NCBI GenBank assembly: GCA_948146395.1
Contig: OX411543.1
Span: forward strand, 48,584,517-48,648,516
Direction: 5' to 3'
Length of the DNA: 64,000 nucleotides
DNA from: Fragum whitleyi
Lineage: Eukaryota > Mollusca > Bivalvia > Cardiida > Cardiidae
The notes under the pieces were generated by a model. That model was not told the origin of the DNA, made no database searches, and worked only from the letters and a program-made list of their open reading frames with translations. Positions 34,801 to 44,844 of this stretch are shown piece by piece (position 1 is the first letter of the stretch; every line of letters begins with the position of its first letter). The position numbers and the translations under genes were made by a program.

Positions 34801-37800
34801 GGAAACTAATCATATAACAGGACACAACTTAAATTGACAAATTCAATAAAGATTACTCTGATTTATTTTAAAAGCTTACTATCTAGAAAAAGAAAATGCT
34901 ATCTTTAAAGTTTTTCCCACTTGTCGATTTACCATTAAAAACCAGAGTTATTTAATCAAATATAACATATATGCTTTCTGATTTTCTTTTTTCTTTTTTA
35001 GCCAACAGACGCCAGAAATATCATTGTCTCCTGGTGAAATCAGGCCCTTTCAATCAAGTCCTATGAACTTTTTATAGTTTGGGTCATAATGGTCCTATCT
35101 TAAGGTTTACTAATCCCTGCTTTAAATGCTTTAAAGGCTTGCTAAACAAGAGGAACCTCTACTGACCTCTACTTTACCTCATTTTATTCAGTTATTTAAG
35201 GAACTTTATTGCTTTAACCCTTTGCCGTTTAATCCCTGCTTTTTACATGCCTGTGATTTTATGATTGAGAAAACATTGTGAAAAAAGAGGAAATTGCTTC
35301 TGACAAGCAATTTCTTCTTTTTCCACACTATTTTCTCCCCTACTGAATGGTTATTTTTCAAATTAAATCCACTTTAAATTTTTGTCTGCAAAACCTTTGA
35401 ATTTGGACAGGTCCAAAATTTTTTAAAACAGGAAAGGGTTAAGAGAATGTGAAAAGTGAAATTAACCAAGTCCACTTTCTCCCTTCCAATGTTTTTAGCA
35501 ATAAGCCTAGGGACTCCTTTTCCTGTGTTTTCATCAAATTTATACACAGAATCTTACTTTAACCAAAAAACTTACTCTGAAATGTATATGGAATTTTATC
35601 GTATCTGTAGACTTAATTGCATTACCAAAATATTTTGTGGCAAAAAAATCATAAAGCCCCTTTTCCCTTGCTTCCAACTGGTCAGCCCTATTTTAGAAAA
35701 GCGCATTCCTTGTGATTCTATGATCATCCTGTGAGGATTTCAAGAAAAATCCGAAAAATTTTTGAGTACTTTTTTGTGTTGACAAGAATATTTTTACTGA
35801 AAATCCATAAGGCTCCTTCTCCCATGTTTATTGACAAAGAGGTCCAATTTGAAATGAACCTTTCCTTATTAACTTAAATCATCCTTTGATAATTTCAAGT
35901 AATTTCAATAATATTTGTGGACTTTATCTTGTAAACGAGACTATTCTAGCAATAACCTATAAGGCCCCTTTTCCCATGTTTTCTGAAGGATCCCCCCATT
36001 TTTGAAAAGAACCTTCTTTATGACCCTACAGTCATCCTGAGAAAGTTTCAATAGAGTCTAATAATATTTGTAGACTTTTCAACTTCTCTCAAAAAAAATC
36101 TCATTACAGAAAATATATCTCGAGACAATCTCATGAAAATTTCATATACTGTATTTCTCCTAATAAATGCTCCTGGGAACTATACATAACAAGGTCAGGG
36201 AGGTTTTATTTAGTATGAATTTTCTGATTTAAAAAAATCATTAAAATTGATATCTTTTAGGCTCTTTTCCCTTTAATTTGGGGTGAATTGCCTCTAAACA
36301 ATCATATAAATGAGGTAAGTTAAATAAGAGAAGGAGTCTCTAAAAGTTCCTAAATTTAGGCATTTGAAGTGTGATTTCTGAATAAACAAGCAAATTCGTT
36401 GAATTGATATCCCCCGCCGAACATATTTTCATTGTCAATGGAGTAAATATCAAACTTAGGTACAGGTTATCTTTTATCTACATCAACTTATAGTTTTCAA
36501 GAAATAGCGCCGAAACGAATATCACTCTGTATGTATATGGCTTAAACAGTCAGGGGCAGTAACTCTAAATTCGACGGTCGAGCCAGGTAACCCAGACGAT
36601 ATGCCCATGTCCTCTTTGTAGAGAAGCTGTGTGCCAAGTTTCATTGAAATCCAGTCAATAATTTTCAGGAAATAGCACGGAAACGAATATCACTATGTAT
36701 GTATATGGCTTAAACAGTCAGGGGGCAGTAACTCTAAATTCGGTGGTCGAACCGGGTAACCCTGATGATATGCGCATGTCCTCTTTGTAGTGAAGCTGTG
36801 TGCCAAGTTTCATTAAAATCCAGTCTACAGTTTTCAAGAAATAGCACGGAAACGAATATCACTCTGTATATGGCTTAAACAGTCAGGGGCAGTAACTCTA
36901 AATTCGGCGGTCGAACCGGGTAACCCCAATGATATGCGCATGTCCTCTTTGTAGTGAAGCTGTGTGCCAAGTTTCATTTAAATCCCGTCTACAGTTTTCA
37001 AAAAATAGTGCAGAAACGAGTATCACTATGTATGTATATGGCTTAAACAGTCAGGGGCAGTAACTCTAAATTCCACGGTTGAACCGGGTAACCCCGACGA
37101 TATGGGCATGTCCTCTTTGCAGTGAAGCTGTGTGCCAAGTTTCATTGAAATCCAGTCTATAGTTTTCAAGAAATAGCGCGGAAACGAATATCACTCTGTA
37201 TGTATATGGCTTAAACAGTCGGGTAGTAACTCTTAATTTGATGGTCGAACCAGGTAATCCCATCGATATGCACATGTCCTCATTGTAGTGAAGCTGTGTT
37301 CCAAGTAACTTTGAAATCTGGTCTACAGTTTTCAAGAAATAGCACGGAAACGAATATCACAATGTATGTTTATGGCTTAAACAGTCAGGGGCAGTAACTC
37401 TAAATTCCACGGTCGAACGGGGTAATCCCGAGGATATGCGCATGTCCTCATTGTAGTGAAGCTGTGTGCCAAGTTTCATTGAAATCCAGTCTATAGTTTT
37501 CAAGAAATAGCGCGGAAACAAATGTCGGACGGACGGACAGACGGACGGACGGACATGGCAAAAACAATATCCCTCCCGAAGATTTCTTCGGCGGGGGATA
37601 AAAATGTAGGGGTGCTACTATAAGGGAGGGCACTATTATTTGGGGAAATATGGTATGTCTTTCCATACCATCTAGAGATACAAGATTTGGGAACATCCTG
37701 GTGACATCTGTAATATAGGAAGTATTCATACAGACAGGGTTGGACAAACCATTAGTGTTGTCTCGTAAACGTAAGGATACTAGCTTATCACACGCTGTCA

Positions 37801-40800
37801 GACACCTCAGACTGTCTACACTGAAAAACAGATAGATTGTATAACATATCTCAAAATTCCTTTGTACTTGCATTAATATTTTTTGTCAAAAAAAAAAAAT
37901 TATATGGCACATATCCCAAGAGAATGAGTTATGGTAATAGGAAAGGGGTGAAACCAGAAAGATCTATTGAGGGTTCTTTATAATGTTTGGTGGAAAGCAA
38001 TTATTATTAGATAATAAGTCATATTGTTAGTATAATCAGCTAAGGGCTTGAAGTTGAACCTATAAAATTAGGTTAGTAAATCTTTCTACCTGATCAGATG
38101 GTGCTGACATAAGAAATCTCAGGGTTTTTTTCTATGGGCAACGAAAACTTCATAATTTCAGCTTTGTTCAAGCTAAAGTTAAAATAATTTGGTCACCCAT
38201 TGAGAAAACATGTACCATAAAATAATCATTGTACAGATACATGAAGCCTTACATGGTTGCTGTCCAATTAACTTAACTTCTAGTACATTTTATTTTTTTC
38301 ACATCATTGCATAGCAAGATGATTTCATATAATGAATTCTATGAAGAATTAACTCCAGTTAAACAATCAACAAATAGTTGAACAAAATATTAAGATTCCT
38401 ATGCAAGCCACCAAGAAATAAAACCATTCTTTACTTACCCTCCGATCAAATTTCCAGCAAGATTAAGTTTTTCAATACCACTGAGAGACTGTAGACCTTC
38501 TGAAAATATATTGCATACACATATTTATAATATGACCTACATTGACTGTAGTGGGAGTGAAATAACCCTGCTGAATTTTTTTGATATTACACGAGTGTTA
38601 TTACACTAGTGCAATAACTGCAAATGAGCTCAAAACAAATGGCCACGCTATCTTGTAACAGCGAAAGTGACGTCATAATTTATATACTGTGACATCAGTT
38701 TTTGATGGCGTTGTAAGTTTCACGGAAAATTAAAATGTTGAATTTCAAGAATTTGGACAATTTTTTCGCAAAAAATCGTGTCATATTGTAAATAGAAAAT
38801 AAAAATTGTGCTCATAAAATACAGAATTTATTAAACTTATCATCTGAAACAGATAAAAACTCAGCACAACCTTGTTTTTATTTGTTTATAGATGACTTCT
38901 TTGATAAAATTGTTATTTTAATTCTACTCATTCAATTTCCTTTATGTACAGATAAACCATTCTTTTTTCCAAAAATGAAACATGACTGCAATCTCTATAT
39001 ATGATACTTACTCCACATAAAAATTCAAAGCCAAAGAAATGAGAATAAAATAATAAAATGAGTAATAACCAGATGTACCTGCTTTTCCATTGAAAAGAGT
39101 CAGCTAATAGTCAGAAGAACATTGCTGAACATTGCTGAAAAAAAATTATTTTCTTGTACAAAAAATATTTTTGTACAAAGTATATGTTTTAAAAAATAAT
39201 CCTTTAATGATATTTGTCACCTCATGGTTGATTGCACTCATTTATTACTATGATATGAAGGGAATTTTGCTATTGCTATAGTTCTTTTGCCTTTGGTCAG
39301 TTTAGTTAAAAATTGTTGACTGCAATTTCGCTTTTACATCAGTCTTAAATATACTCACCCGGTAATGATTTAATCATAAAGATGCTCAGTTCAATCAATA
39401 ACCTACCAAGAGAAGAGATTCTGTTAGCTGCCAAGTTTAAATACTGTAAGTTCTCCAGCCCTGCTAGTTTGTGTAGTTTAGAAATACTGTTGTATGACAG
39501 GTCTAGTCTCTCCAAGGATGTACACTCACCGATACAACCCAAATCTGATAGATCTGAAACACAAACTCTTCACAATTGATTTTAGATTTTTAGTAATTTA
39601 AAGTCCAGTCCCTTGATTTTACATCCTTACAATTGCCACTTCCCACAGTATTTTGAACCCTTGTCATGCTGAAAAAAAAATTCTTTGCATAAGTAAGTTC
39701 AAATGTAAGTACTGAAGGCTCTCCTATATTTCTCTTGAAAATTATGCCTTTAACTTGATTTATGGTCAAACAAGACAAGCAGGTGGTTTAATCAAGATCA
39801 GACTGCACACTCGCGCAGGCTGATCTTTGTCTTTAAAACCTGCAAATAAATATTCAACTCCATCAGGATTCACACCCAGGACCTCTATGGCCCAAAGTGA
39901 GTGCTCCACCACAATTGCTATAAATGCTAGCTTAATGGCAAGGCAGTACAAGCACCCCTTATACACAACCTGCTTTCATACACTCCCTCGAATAATTAAG
40001 ATTCTTCCACAAATCTTTTTCATCTTACATCATCAACTACCAAAGCTCATAACAATCACTTCATGTGGGTTAATCATAGTGGGCACCAAATGTAACCTGC
40101 ATATTGATATTCGACTCAAATGGGATTTGAACCCGAGACATTTATGTCCCAGAGAGGGAACTCTACCAAGTCACTCTAAAAGTTAGCTTGTACGGCAAGG
40201 CAGTACATACACCCTTTATACACAACCTGGCTACATCTATAACTCCTTAAACATAAATATTGTGGGTTCAGCATGAAAAAAGATTCACATGATGTACCTT
40301 TTTTTTCTTTTGGCATTTTTTTAAATCATTTTTTGATATTTTTTTTTTTGTTTTCAAAATGCATTTGCTTATAATTGTTGTCTTCAACCATGTATAGTTT
40401 AGACCCTACTTACATTTCTAGGGTTCAGTGCAAGACTGTACTAAGTGTATATATGATTGATGATGAGCATGATGTGCTAGGGAGATGCTCTTCCACATCA
40501 GAATATCTAAAAAGAGATTATCTTCTATCCAATGTTTGACTCCAACATTATTTTTAGACTGATTTCCTTCAACTATCTCTTTTGATGGACATCAATTAAA
40601 AAATATCATTCTGGATACAGGAATGTAAGAAGACCTATGTTATTGCAACTACCTGGAAGACCAGTCCATAGAATCCTATAATGCCTGGCTGCAAGGCATT
40701 TTGGATGTAGGCTAATATTATTATTTACCAGTATGCTTTAGTGACATTGTGTGAATACTCTCCAAGTCAAATTCCCCACTTGCTGTCTTCAGCATTGATC

Positions 40801-41819
40801 TTGATATTGTTCCTGAAAAAAAGCGAAATAAAAGTCATATTCGTCCTTTTGAAGAAGAGAAGTATTCATGTTAATCCTTATACTCTAACTCTGTATTTTC
40901 GCGGATGTCATATTTTCGCAGCAATCGAATTTTAGCATAACGCTTTCTCTGTTGGCTGTGAATTGATGCACATTTTGAGAACAAACCCTACACATATCTA
41001 CCAAATTAAGAAGATCAACTTTGTTATGATTTTGTAATATGAAATCAATAAAAATATCAATGAATTTAAGATCAGCATTATGTTCAATCATTCAGCCACC
41101 CCCATTCCAAATTACCCCTATTTTCTTGTTTTAAAATCGTAATCACATTGCAACTTTGGCCAATACATAGTACATAGACACCAAGGAATGTAAAAGAAAA
41201 GGAAAATCAAATGTTTGGACCTTAATAAATTCTTTCAAGATACATTTTGTAAATAACCGTGGAAATATGACATCCTGACTTAATATGGTGCTCATGACGG
41301 TGGTAAACATTCAGAAGCACTTTCATGTAATATTTTTCCAAGAAGATCCCTAACAGGCGTGTAATGCAAAGTTTTCCAGTTCTAGATTTGTTTTTAATTT
41401 GAAGGCCATTCATATTTGACTAGTTTGTACCGTGGAAATACTAAGAGGCATTGTACCATTTTGATCACATTCCTGATATAGATACACCCACAGTTTGGCT
41501 GACGGAAAAGACTAAGATCAGCCTGCATGGGTGTACAGTCTGGTCTTAGTTTACACAGCCAGCTTTATAATGTATTTTCATAGAAAAAACTACATCGAGA
41601 CTGCATTAAATGTTCCAGAACTTTGCAAATAGTACCGTCCGGAAATATGGTTAGTTACGGAAAGATGAAAGTAAGCCAAACGAAATGTTTGAATGGCCGA
41701 TAAAAAGGGAACATAGTCTTTGAAATTGTGGCTTTACAAATTACTTATGATTTGAAATAAAAATATGTCAGATTATTATTCTAATCCAGGGATTTAACAT
41801 TCATACCGTCAGCTGTCAT
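31812..41819 (-). CDS. LRRC61: LRRC61-like leucine-rich repeat protein (eight coding exons, join)
   Basis: The joined exons on the - strand are 41819-41807, 40812-40729, 39553-39407, 38499-38439, 37820-37669, 34763-34695, 33833-33708 and 31885-31812. They total 726 bases, 241 residues plus stop; human LRRC61 has about 259. Every junction is GT-AG and the phases agree (1,1,1,2,1,1,1). An N-terminal segment with TASGEFDLESI precedes DLGCIGECTSLERLDLSYN. Three leucine-rich repeats follow (about residues 43-110: SLERLDLSYNSI, NLQYLNLAANRI, IEKLNLAGNLI). An LRR cap has LSNPVC...Y...FPNLVSLDGERV (about 115-155), then a linker with WVPVDYWDP and a helical tail (FEQTMLGDAQQQLEDLL). All these blocks line up in order with human LRRC61 as I recall it. 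The molecular role of LRRC61 is not established. Confidence 0.93.
32003..32192. repeat. foldback MITE, CAGATAAGAGGGG family, copy 2 (LRRC61 intron 7)
   Basis: Borders are GAGGTACAGATAAGAGGGGG and CCCCCTTTTCTGTAGCTCT. The core pairs 'gggtactcattta' with its inverse, and the 'aatctttatttctcatt-aaaccctac' block is shared. Confidence 0.75.
32325..32665. repeat. CRE/octamer-bearing repeat, copy 1 (LRRC61 intron 7)
   Basis: 'tatgacttacgtcgcgggagttaaataa-ccct', then 'attacactagtggaataaatatgcaaatgaactca', then GTGACGTCAG. The 3' half has 'tttttatctgtttatagatgac'. The same order occurs at 38528-38945; partial copies are at 34178-34370 (3' half) and 52722-52822 (5' half). Confidence 0.65.
33018..33212. 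repeat. foldback MITE with CAGTGTTTATTCTAGGA ends
   Basis: CAGTGTTTATTCTAGGA (33018-33034) and its inverse (33196-33212) bound about 195 bases. Inner 'gggaat...tccccca' and 'tgggggatta' motifs partly pair. It is located in LRRC61 intron 7. Confidence 0.75.
33263..33415. repeat. foldback MITE, CAGATAAGAGGGG family, copy 3 (LRRC61 intron 7)
   Basis: It runs from GGAGATACAGATAAGAGGGG to CCCCTCTATCTGTAGCTCT. The central hairpin is 'gggtactcatttgaattgtc' with its inverse. Confidence 0.8.
33430..33699 (+). repeat. tRNA-derived SINE with a worn head (LRRC61 intron 7)
   Basis: B-box GGTTTGATCC at 33487-33496 and a body ~85-90% like the SINE at 15727-15986 ('gactatttgtctctgac-aatgggttgataattgtagacctatg'), ending CATTCAATCAATC at 33699. 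The A-box region is degraded. Its end is about 8 bases from exon 7, on the strand opposite to the gene. Confidence 0.75.
33708..33833 (-). CDS. LRRC61: LRRC61-like exon 7
   Basis: The acceptor is 'catgatttacag' and the donor GTACAA. It encodes (E)RGSFNDESADLQSTDWVP, VDYWDPPRRFEQTM and LGDAQQQLE. The W-V-x-x-x-Y-W...R-x-F sequence corresponds to the human WVEPGYW...RQF stretch. Phases 1 in, 1 out. Confidence 0.85.
34178..34370. repeat. CRE/octamer-bearing repeat, 3' half only (LRRC61 intron 6)
   Basis: 'gttcataaaatacaaaatttattaaaatcatcatct' and 'gtttatagatgactcatttaataaatttgttatttc' match the right halves of 38528-38945 and 32325-32665. Confidence 0.55.
34695..34763 (-). CDS. LRRC61: LRRC61-like exon 6
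   Basis: The acceptor is 'ttacctttccag' and the donor GTACTT. It encodes (G)ERVKGPGSDVFKMMKEIDQ and RLA, matching human DGERVIGRGSEFYQL. If the donor were read through, a stop would follow after five codons (34680-34678), a possible short isoform. Confidence 0.92.
35214..35442. mobile_element. piggyBac-like MITE, copy 1 (LRRC61 intron 5)
   Basis: It runs from TTAACCCTTTGCCG to AAAGGGTTAA, 229 bases. The centre is a hairpin 'gaaattgcttctgacaagcaatttc'. TTAA plus CCC termini fit the piggyBac target and terminal-repeat rule. It is nearly identical to 45344-45573 and 58921-59149. Confidence 0.8.
35443..36146. repeat. old tandem-like repeat in LRRC61 intron 5
   Basis: Diverged units of about 150 bp share 'aaggccccttttcccatgttttc', 'gaaccttctttatgac' and 'tcatcctgagaaagtttca'. 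No exon is recognised; the 92-codon frame at 35456-35734 is part of this repeat. Confidence 0.5.
36147..37655. mobile_element. MITE (ACTGTATTTCTCC ends) carrying a nested tandem-cored element
   Basis: 'atactgtatttctcctaataaatgc' at the left is mirrored by 'gcactattatttggggaaatatggtat' at the right. Between them sits the 36409-37600 element. The right end is about 8-14 bases from the exon 5 donor of LRRC61. Confidence 0.6.
36409..37600. mobile_element. tandem-repeat-cored element with TATCCCCCGCCGAA ends
   Basis: TATCCCCCGCCGAA at 36409 is mirrored by TTCGGCGGGGGATA near 37587-37600. About seven units of ~165-170 bp contain 'atggcttaaacagtcaggggcagtaactctaaattc', 'gtgtgccaagtttcattgaaatcc' and 'gaaatagcgcggaaacgaatatcac'. 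The tract CGGACGGACGGACAGACGGACGG lies just inside the right end. Confidence 0.8.
37669..37820 (-). CDS. LRRC61: LRRC61-like exon 5
   Basis: The acceptor is 'ctgtttttcag' and the donor GTATGG. It encodes (G)VDSLRCLTACDKLVSLRLRD, then NTNGLSNPVCMNTSYI and VTRMFPNLVSLD(G), the end of the last repeat plus the LRR cap. It corresponds to human LRLRDPLARLSNPLC...LLPGLKVIDG. Phase 2 in, phase 1 out. Confidence 0.95.
38439..38499 (-). CDS. LRRC61: LRRC61-like exon 4
   Basis: The acceptor is 'atattttcag' and the donor GTAAGT. 61 bases encode (E)GLQSLSGIEKLNLAGNLIG(G), a leucine-rich repeat. Phase 1 in, 2 out; the only phase-2 junction in the gene, and it matches exon 5. Confidence 0.92.
38528..38945. 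repeat. CRE/octamer-bearing repeat, copy 2 (LRRC61 intron 3)
   Basis: The fullest copy, about 420 bases: 'atatgacctac...gggagtgaaataaccctg', 'attacactagtgcaataactgcaaatgagctc', GTGACGTCAT, and the 3' half with 'tttatttgtttatagatgac'. Confidence 0.65.
39407..39553 (-). CDS. LRRC61: LRRC61-like exon 3
   Basis: The acceptor is 'tttgtgtttcag' and the donor GTAGGT. 147 bases encode (D)LSDLGCIGECTSLERLDLSY, NSISKLHKLAGLENLQYLNL and AANRISSL. It corresponds to human LADLGCLGECLGLEWLDLSGN, the most diagnostic block for LRRC61. Phases 1 and 1. Confidence 0.97.
39785..39965 (-). repeat. tRNA-derived SINE, minus strand (LRRC61 intron 2)
   Basis: On the - strand 'tggtggagcactcac' (A-box-like) and 'cctgggtgtgaatcc' (B-box-like) lie at the expected spacing, with a downstream 'gatcagcctgcgcgagtgtgcagtctgatc' hairpin (39794-39830). 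Confidence 0.5.
40115..40225 (-). repeat. tRNA-derived SINE, minus strand (LRRC61 intron 2)
   Basis: 'gtgacttggtagagttccc' and B-box GGGTTCAAATCCC (40122-40134 on +). The 'gcaaggcagtacatacacccttatacacaacctg' flank is shared with 39935-39975, so the two are relatives. Confidence 0.6.
40729..40812 (-). CDS. LRRC61: LRRC61-like exon 2
   Basis: The acceptor is 'cttttttcag' and the donor GTAAAT. 84 bases encode TISRSMLKTASGEFDLESIH and TMSLKHT, matching human QLLKSRTGEFSLESILLLKL. Phase 1 on both sides. An ATG inside (MLKTAS) could serve as an alternative start. Confidence 0.93.
41506..41575. repeat. small hairpin with CAGGCTG/CAGACTG-type core
   Basis: 'aagactaagatcagcctgcatgg' pairs with 'gtacagtctggtcttagttt'. 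It belongs to the scattered hairpin set discussed in the findings. Confidence 0.6.
41807..41819 (-). CDS. LRRC61: LRRC61-like exon 1 (13 coding bases)
   Basis: ATGACAGCTGACG followed by the donor GTATGA encodes MTAD plus the first base of a Gly codon completed by exon 2 (G|GA). The phase matches exon 2 exactly and the start context is caagATGa. The 5' UTR extends upstream (higher + coordinates). Confidence 0.75.
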
Positions 41820-41950
41820 CTTGAATCCAATGTAAACAAATGTGGAATAACACAACAAGGGAAATAACTAGCAATTTGAAAGTAACATCATTAGTTTTGT
41901 CCCTTTGACCAGCCCGAGTTCAGGAATTATAAGGATCCCCATCTTCAAGA
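41820..41950 (-). promoter_or_regulatory. 5' UTR/promoter-proximal region of LRRC61
   Basis: Sequence directly upstream of the ATG on the - strand. No TATA box is obvious at a fixed distance, and the transcription start cannot be placed from sequence alone. Confidence 0.3.
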
Positions 41951-41960
41951 TGAGAGATCC

Positions 41961-42078
41961 CGGGAACCAATCTCATTAAAATCAGATTCACCCTATTTCC
42001 TATCGCTACGCCCCTGTCCGTAACGCAGAGATAGCGTAGTGGTTTCGTAGAGATAATTTTAATGAGATTGCCCGGGTA
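41961..42078. repeat. foldback MITE upstream of LRRC61
   Basis: CAATCTCATTAAAAT (41968-41982) and its inverse (42056-42070), each flanked outward by CCCGGG, bound about 118 bases. Confidence 0.7.
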
Positions 42079-42225
42079 GCCTACATAATGACGATTTAAT
42101 AGCCCTAAAAATATCAAGTTAAGAAAAGAATGATGTTTGTCGAGATTTAAACCGTTATCCTATTTATTCAGTATTAAGTTGAGTGATTTGTCTGTTAGAG
42201 AAAGAAAATAGGGAAAGCTATTGCA

Positions 42226-42676
42226 GGGGGGGGGGGGGGGTAAAATTTTTATGGGCCAATTATTTTTTTTTATTTTACAGCAAAAGTCTTCTTAATTTTG
42301 ACAATGCCTAGTAATAATTGAAAGGGCGCGGTTTACGGAAGAATATTGGGGTTAATTCAATTTATTTATTTACTTACTTATTTATTTAATTATTTATTTA
42401 TGGGCCATTTTTTTTACTTCATGACGGTTGTATCGCTGTATATGTATCTTTACATAGGCCTGGTTTATTAGGTTATTCAGAATGAACAATTTCTGCGATG
42501 ATTCGCAAAAATAGCTTATAGCAAAATAAATAAATAAATAAAACAAATAAAGACAGCAAAATGATTTAAAAATAGGTTTCGTCAAATTCATGATCTATCC
42601 TAGCTTGAAAAAAACTAGAACTGTCGCAAAACGGACTAATAGGCCTACCCCCTCTCTCCCCCCCCCCCCCCCCCCC
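42226..42676. repeat. low-complexity cluster: G-run, TTTA repeats, C-run
   Basis: A G-run at 42226-42240, (TTTA)-rich sequence at 42356-42402, TAAA repeats near 42525-42545, and a C-run at about 42659-42676. No coding potential. Confidence 0.85.
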
Positions 42677-43035
42677 ACCAGCGCTTGGTCAAAATGTAAG
42701 TGCTATTAGTGCAGGATGTGTTTGTTACAAATATTGATGTCATAAACAGTATTTGCATGATGTTTCATGATTCTAGGTCGCTTGGATCTCGAGTTAGAGT
42801 CCGGAAACGAAAATAGAACAAAGGCTGACTGTGACCCTAACCTTTGACCTATGTGACCTCAAAACAATAGGAAACTTCCTTGGGTCATAAGCAGTATTTG
42901 TGTGAAGTTTCATGATTGTAGGTCACTTGGTTCTCGAGTTAGTCCGGAAACGAAAAGTTCTACGGATGGACGGATGGACACACAGACAGACATGGTGAAA
43001 CCAATACACCCATCTTCTTCGTAGGTGGGGGTATA
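42640..43035. mobile_element. short tandem-cored element with a GGTGGGGGTATA end
   Basis: Two ~165 bp units share 'cataa-cagtatttg-atga-gtttcatgatt-taggtc-cttgg-tctcgagtta' and 'gtccggaaacgaaa'. They are followed by GGATGGACGGATGGACAC and the end 'gtaggtgggggtata'. The left end may be 'aggcctaccccc'. Confidence 0.6.
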
Positions 43036-43083
43036 AAAAAGGCGTCAAAAGAGTGGTCATGCTCTTTTTACCCCCGTTTTATT

Positions 43084-44398
43084 AGTCCACCACCGGTTAC
43101 CGGTTGGGGGACTATGGGTTTGCTCGATTGTCCGTCTGTCCGTCCGTCTGTCCGTCTGTCTGTCCGTCTGTCCGTCACACTTTTGTCCGGGCTATATCTT
43201 CTAAACCATATGTGCTAGCAACTTCAAACTTGGTACACTTATAGATCTCATTGAGGAGAAGTGTCATGTTTAAGATCCATAACTCTGCCACACCCACTTT
43301 TTGAGTTATTGCCATTTGTTGTTTTTAGCCTTACATTCTTGTCCGGATCATATCTCCTAAACTATAAGTGCTTGCAACTTCAAGCTTGGTACACTTATAG
43401 ATCTTATTGAGGACAAGTGTCATGTTCAAGAACCGTTATTCTGCCACGCCCTTTTTGAGTTATTGTCCTTTGTTGTTTTTACCCTTACATTTTCGTGCGG
43501 ATCATATCTCCTGAACCATAAGTGCTAGCAACTTCAACCTTTGTACACTGATAGATCTTATCGAGGACAAGTGTCATGTACAAGAACTGTTACTCTGCCA
43601 TGTCCACTTTTTGAGTTATTGCCCTTTGTTGTTTTTAGTCTTACATTCTCGTCCGGATCATATCTCCCAAACTATAAGTGCTAGCAACTTTAAACTTTGT
43701 ACATGTATAGATCTCATTGAGGACAACTGTCATGTAAAAGAACAGCTACTCTGCCACACCCACTTTTTGAGTTATTGCCCTTTGTTGTTTTTAACCTTTA
43801 CATTTTTGTCCGGAACATATCTTCTAAACCATAAGAGCTTAAAACTTCAAACTTGCTACACTTATAGATATCATTGAGGTCAAGTGTCATGTACAAGAAC
43901 TGTCACTCTGCCATGTCCACTTTTTGAGTTATTGCCCTTTGTTGTTTCTATGCTTACATTTTTGTCCCGTACATATCTCCTTAACTATGTTTGCTAGCAA
44001 CTTCAAACTTTGTACACTGGTAGATCTCATTGAGAAGATGTGTAATGCACAAGAACTGTTACTCTGCCACATCCATTTTTTTAGTTATTGTCCGTTGTTG
44101 TTTTTTATCCTGACATTTTTGTCCGGACCCTATCTCCTGAGCCATCAGTGCTAGCAACTTTAAACTTGGTACACTTATAGATCTCATTGAGGACAAGTGG
44201 CATGTACAAGAATCATTCTTCTCTGCCCACTTTTGGAGTTTTTGCCATTGGTTGTTTTTACTCTTATATTTTTGTTTGGGACATTTTGTTCAAAACCTAA
44301 TGTGCTAGCAACTTAAAATTTTGTATACAGTTATAGATCTAGTAAGTAGTAGGAGATATATTATAAGAAAGGATTTTTTGCTATCCGGTGGGGGACTC
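43084..44398. mobile_element. tandem-repeat-cored element with AGTCCACCACCGG ends
   Basis: AGTCCACCACCGG (43084-43096) and CCGGTGGGGGACT (44386-44398) are inverted ends with one mismatch. A GTCCGTCTGTCCGTC tract follows the left end. The core has about seven units of ~170 bp ('cttacatttttgtccggatcatatctcc', 'gctagcaacttcaaacttggtacacttatagatctcattgagg'). ORFs at 43611-44154 are translations of this repeat. Confidence 0.8.
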
Positions 44399-44844
44399 CT
44401 GTATTGCATCGCAATACGACATGCACTTGTTTTTATCGGACCAGAAACATGGGTGTTAAAGGCTGCCGAGCTGTCCAAGATGGATCATTAGTTATAACTG
44501 AATTCGACAGATCGACTCATTTTTCTGTACTCTTTTGTTGCCTAGCAACCTGACATTTTGGATAGCGCTCCCTGTGTGTTCGACACTCGTTTGAAAACTA
44601 TTCATGGCGGGCGCTTTTAATGTCCTGAATACCTGAATACAGGACAGCTTTCACAGCACAAATGCGGTTTAATAGGCGCACTTCTTCGTTCTATTTTATC
44701 CTTATCATGCCGCTGTTCAAGACATACGAGGGTTGATCCAGAAATTCGTACAAAGGGTAAACAACTGTTCTGTAATGTTATTTATAAAACAAAAATTATA
44801 TAGGCTTTTAATGTTACATCTATAAACCAAACATAGAATAAAAA

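Noticed and set aside
37066..37335. 89-codon minus ORF
   Set aside because: Lies wholly in the ~168 bp tandem core; only the part of the 37448-37873 ORF within 37669-37820 is a real exon.
43611..44154. Plus ORFs with 'MSYCPLLFL' phrases
   Set aside because: Tandem repeat translation in the 43084-44398 element.
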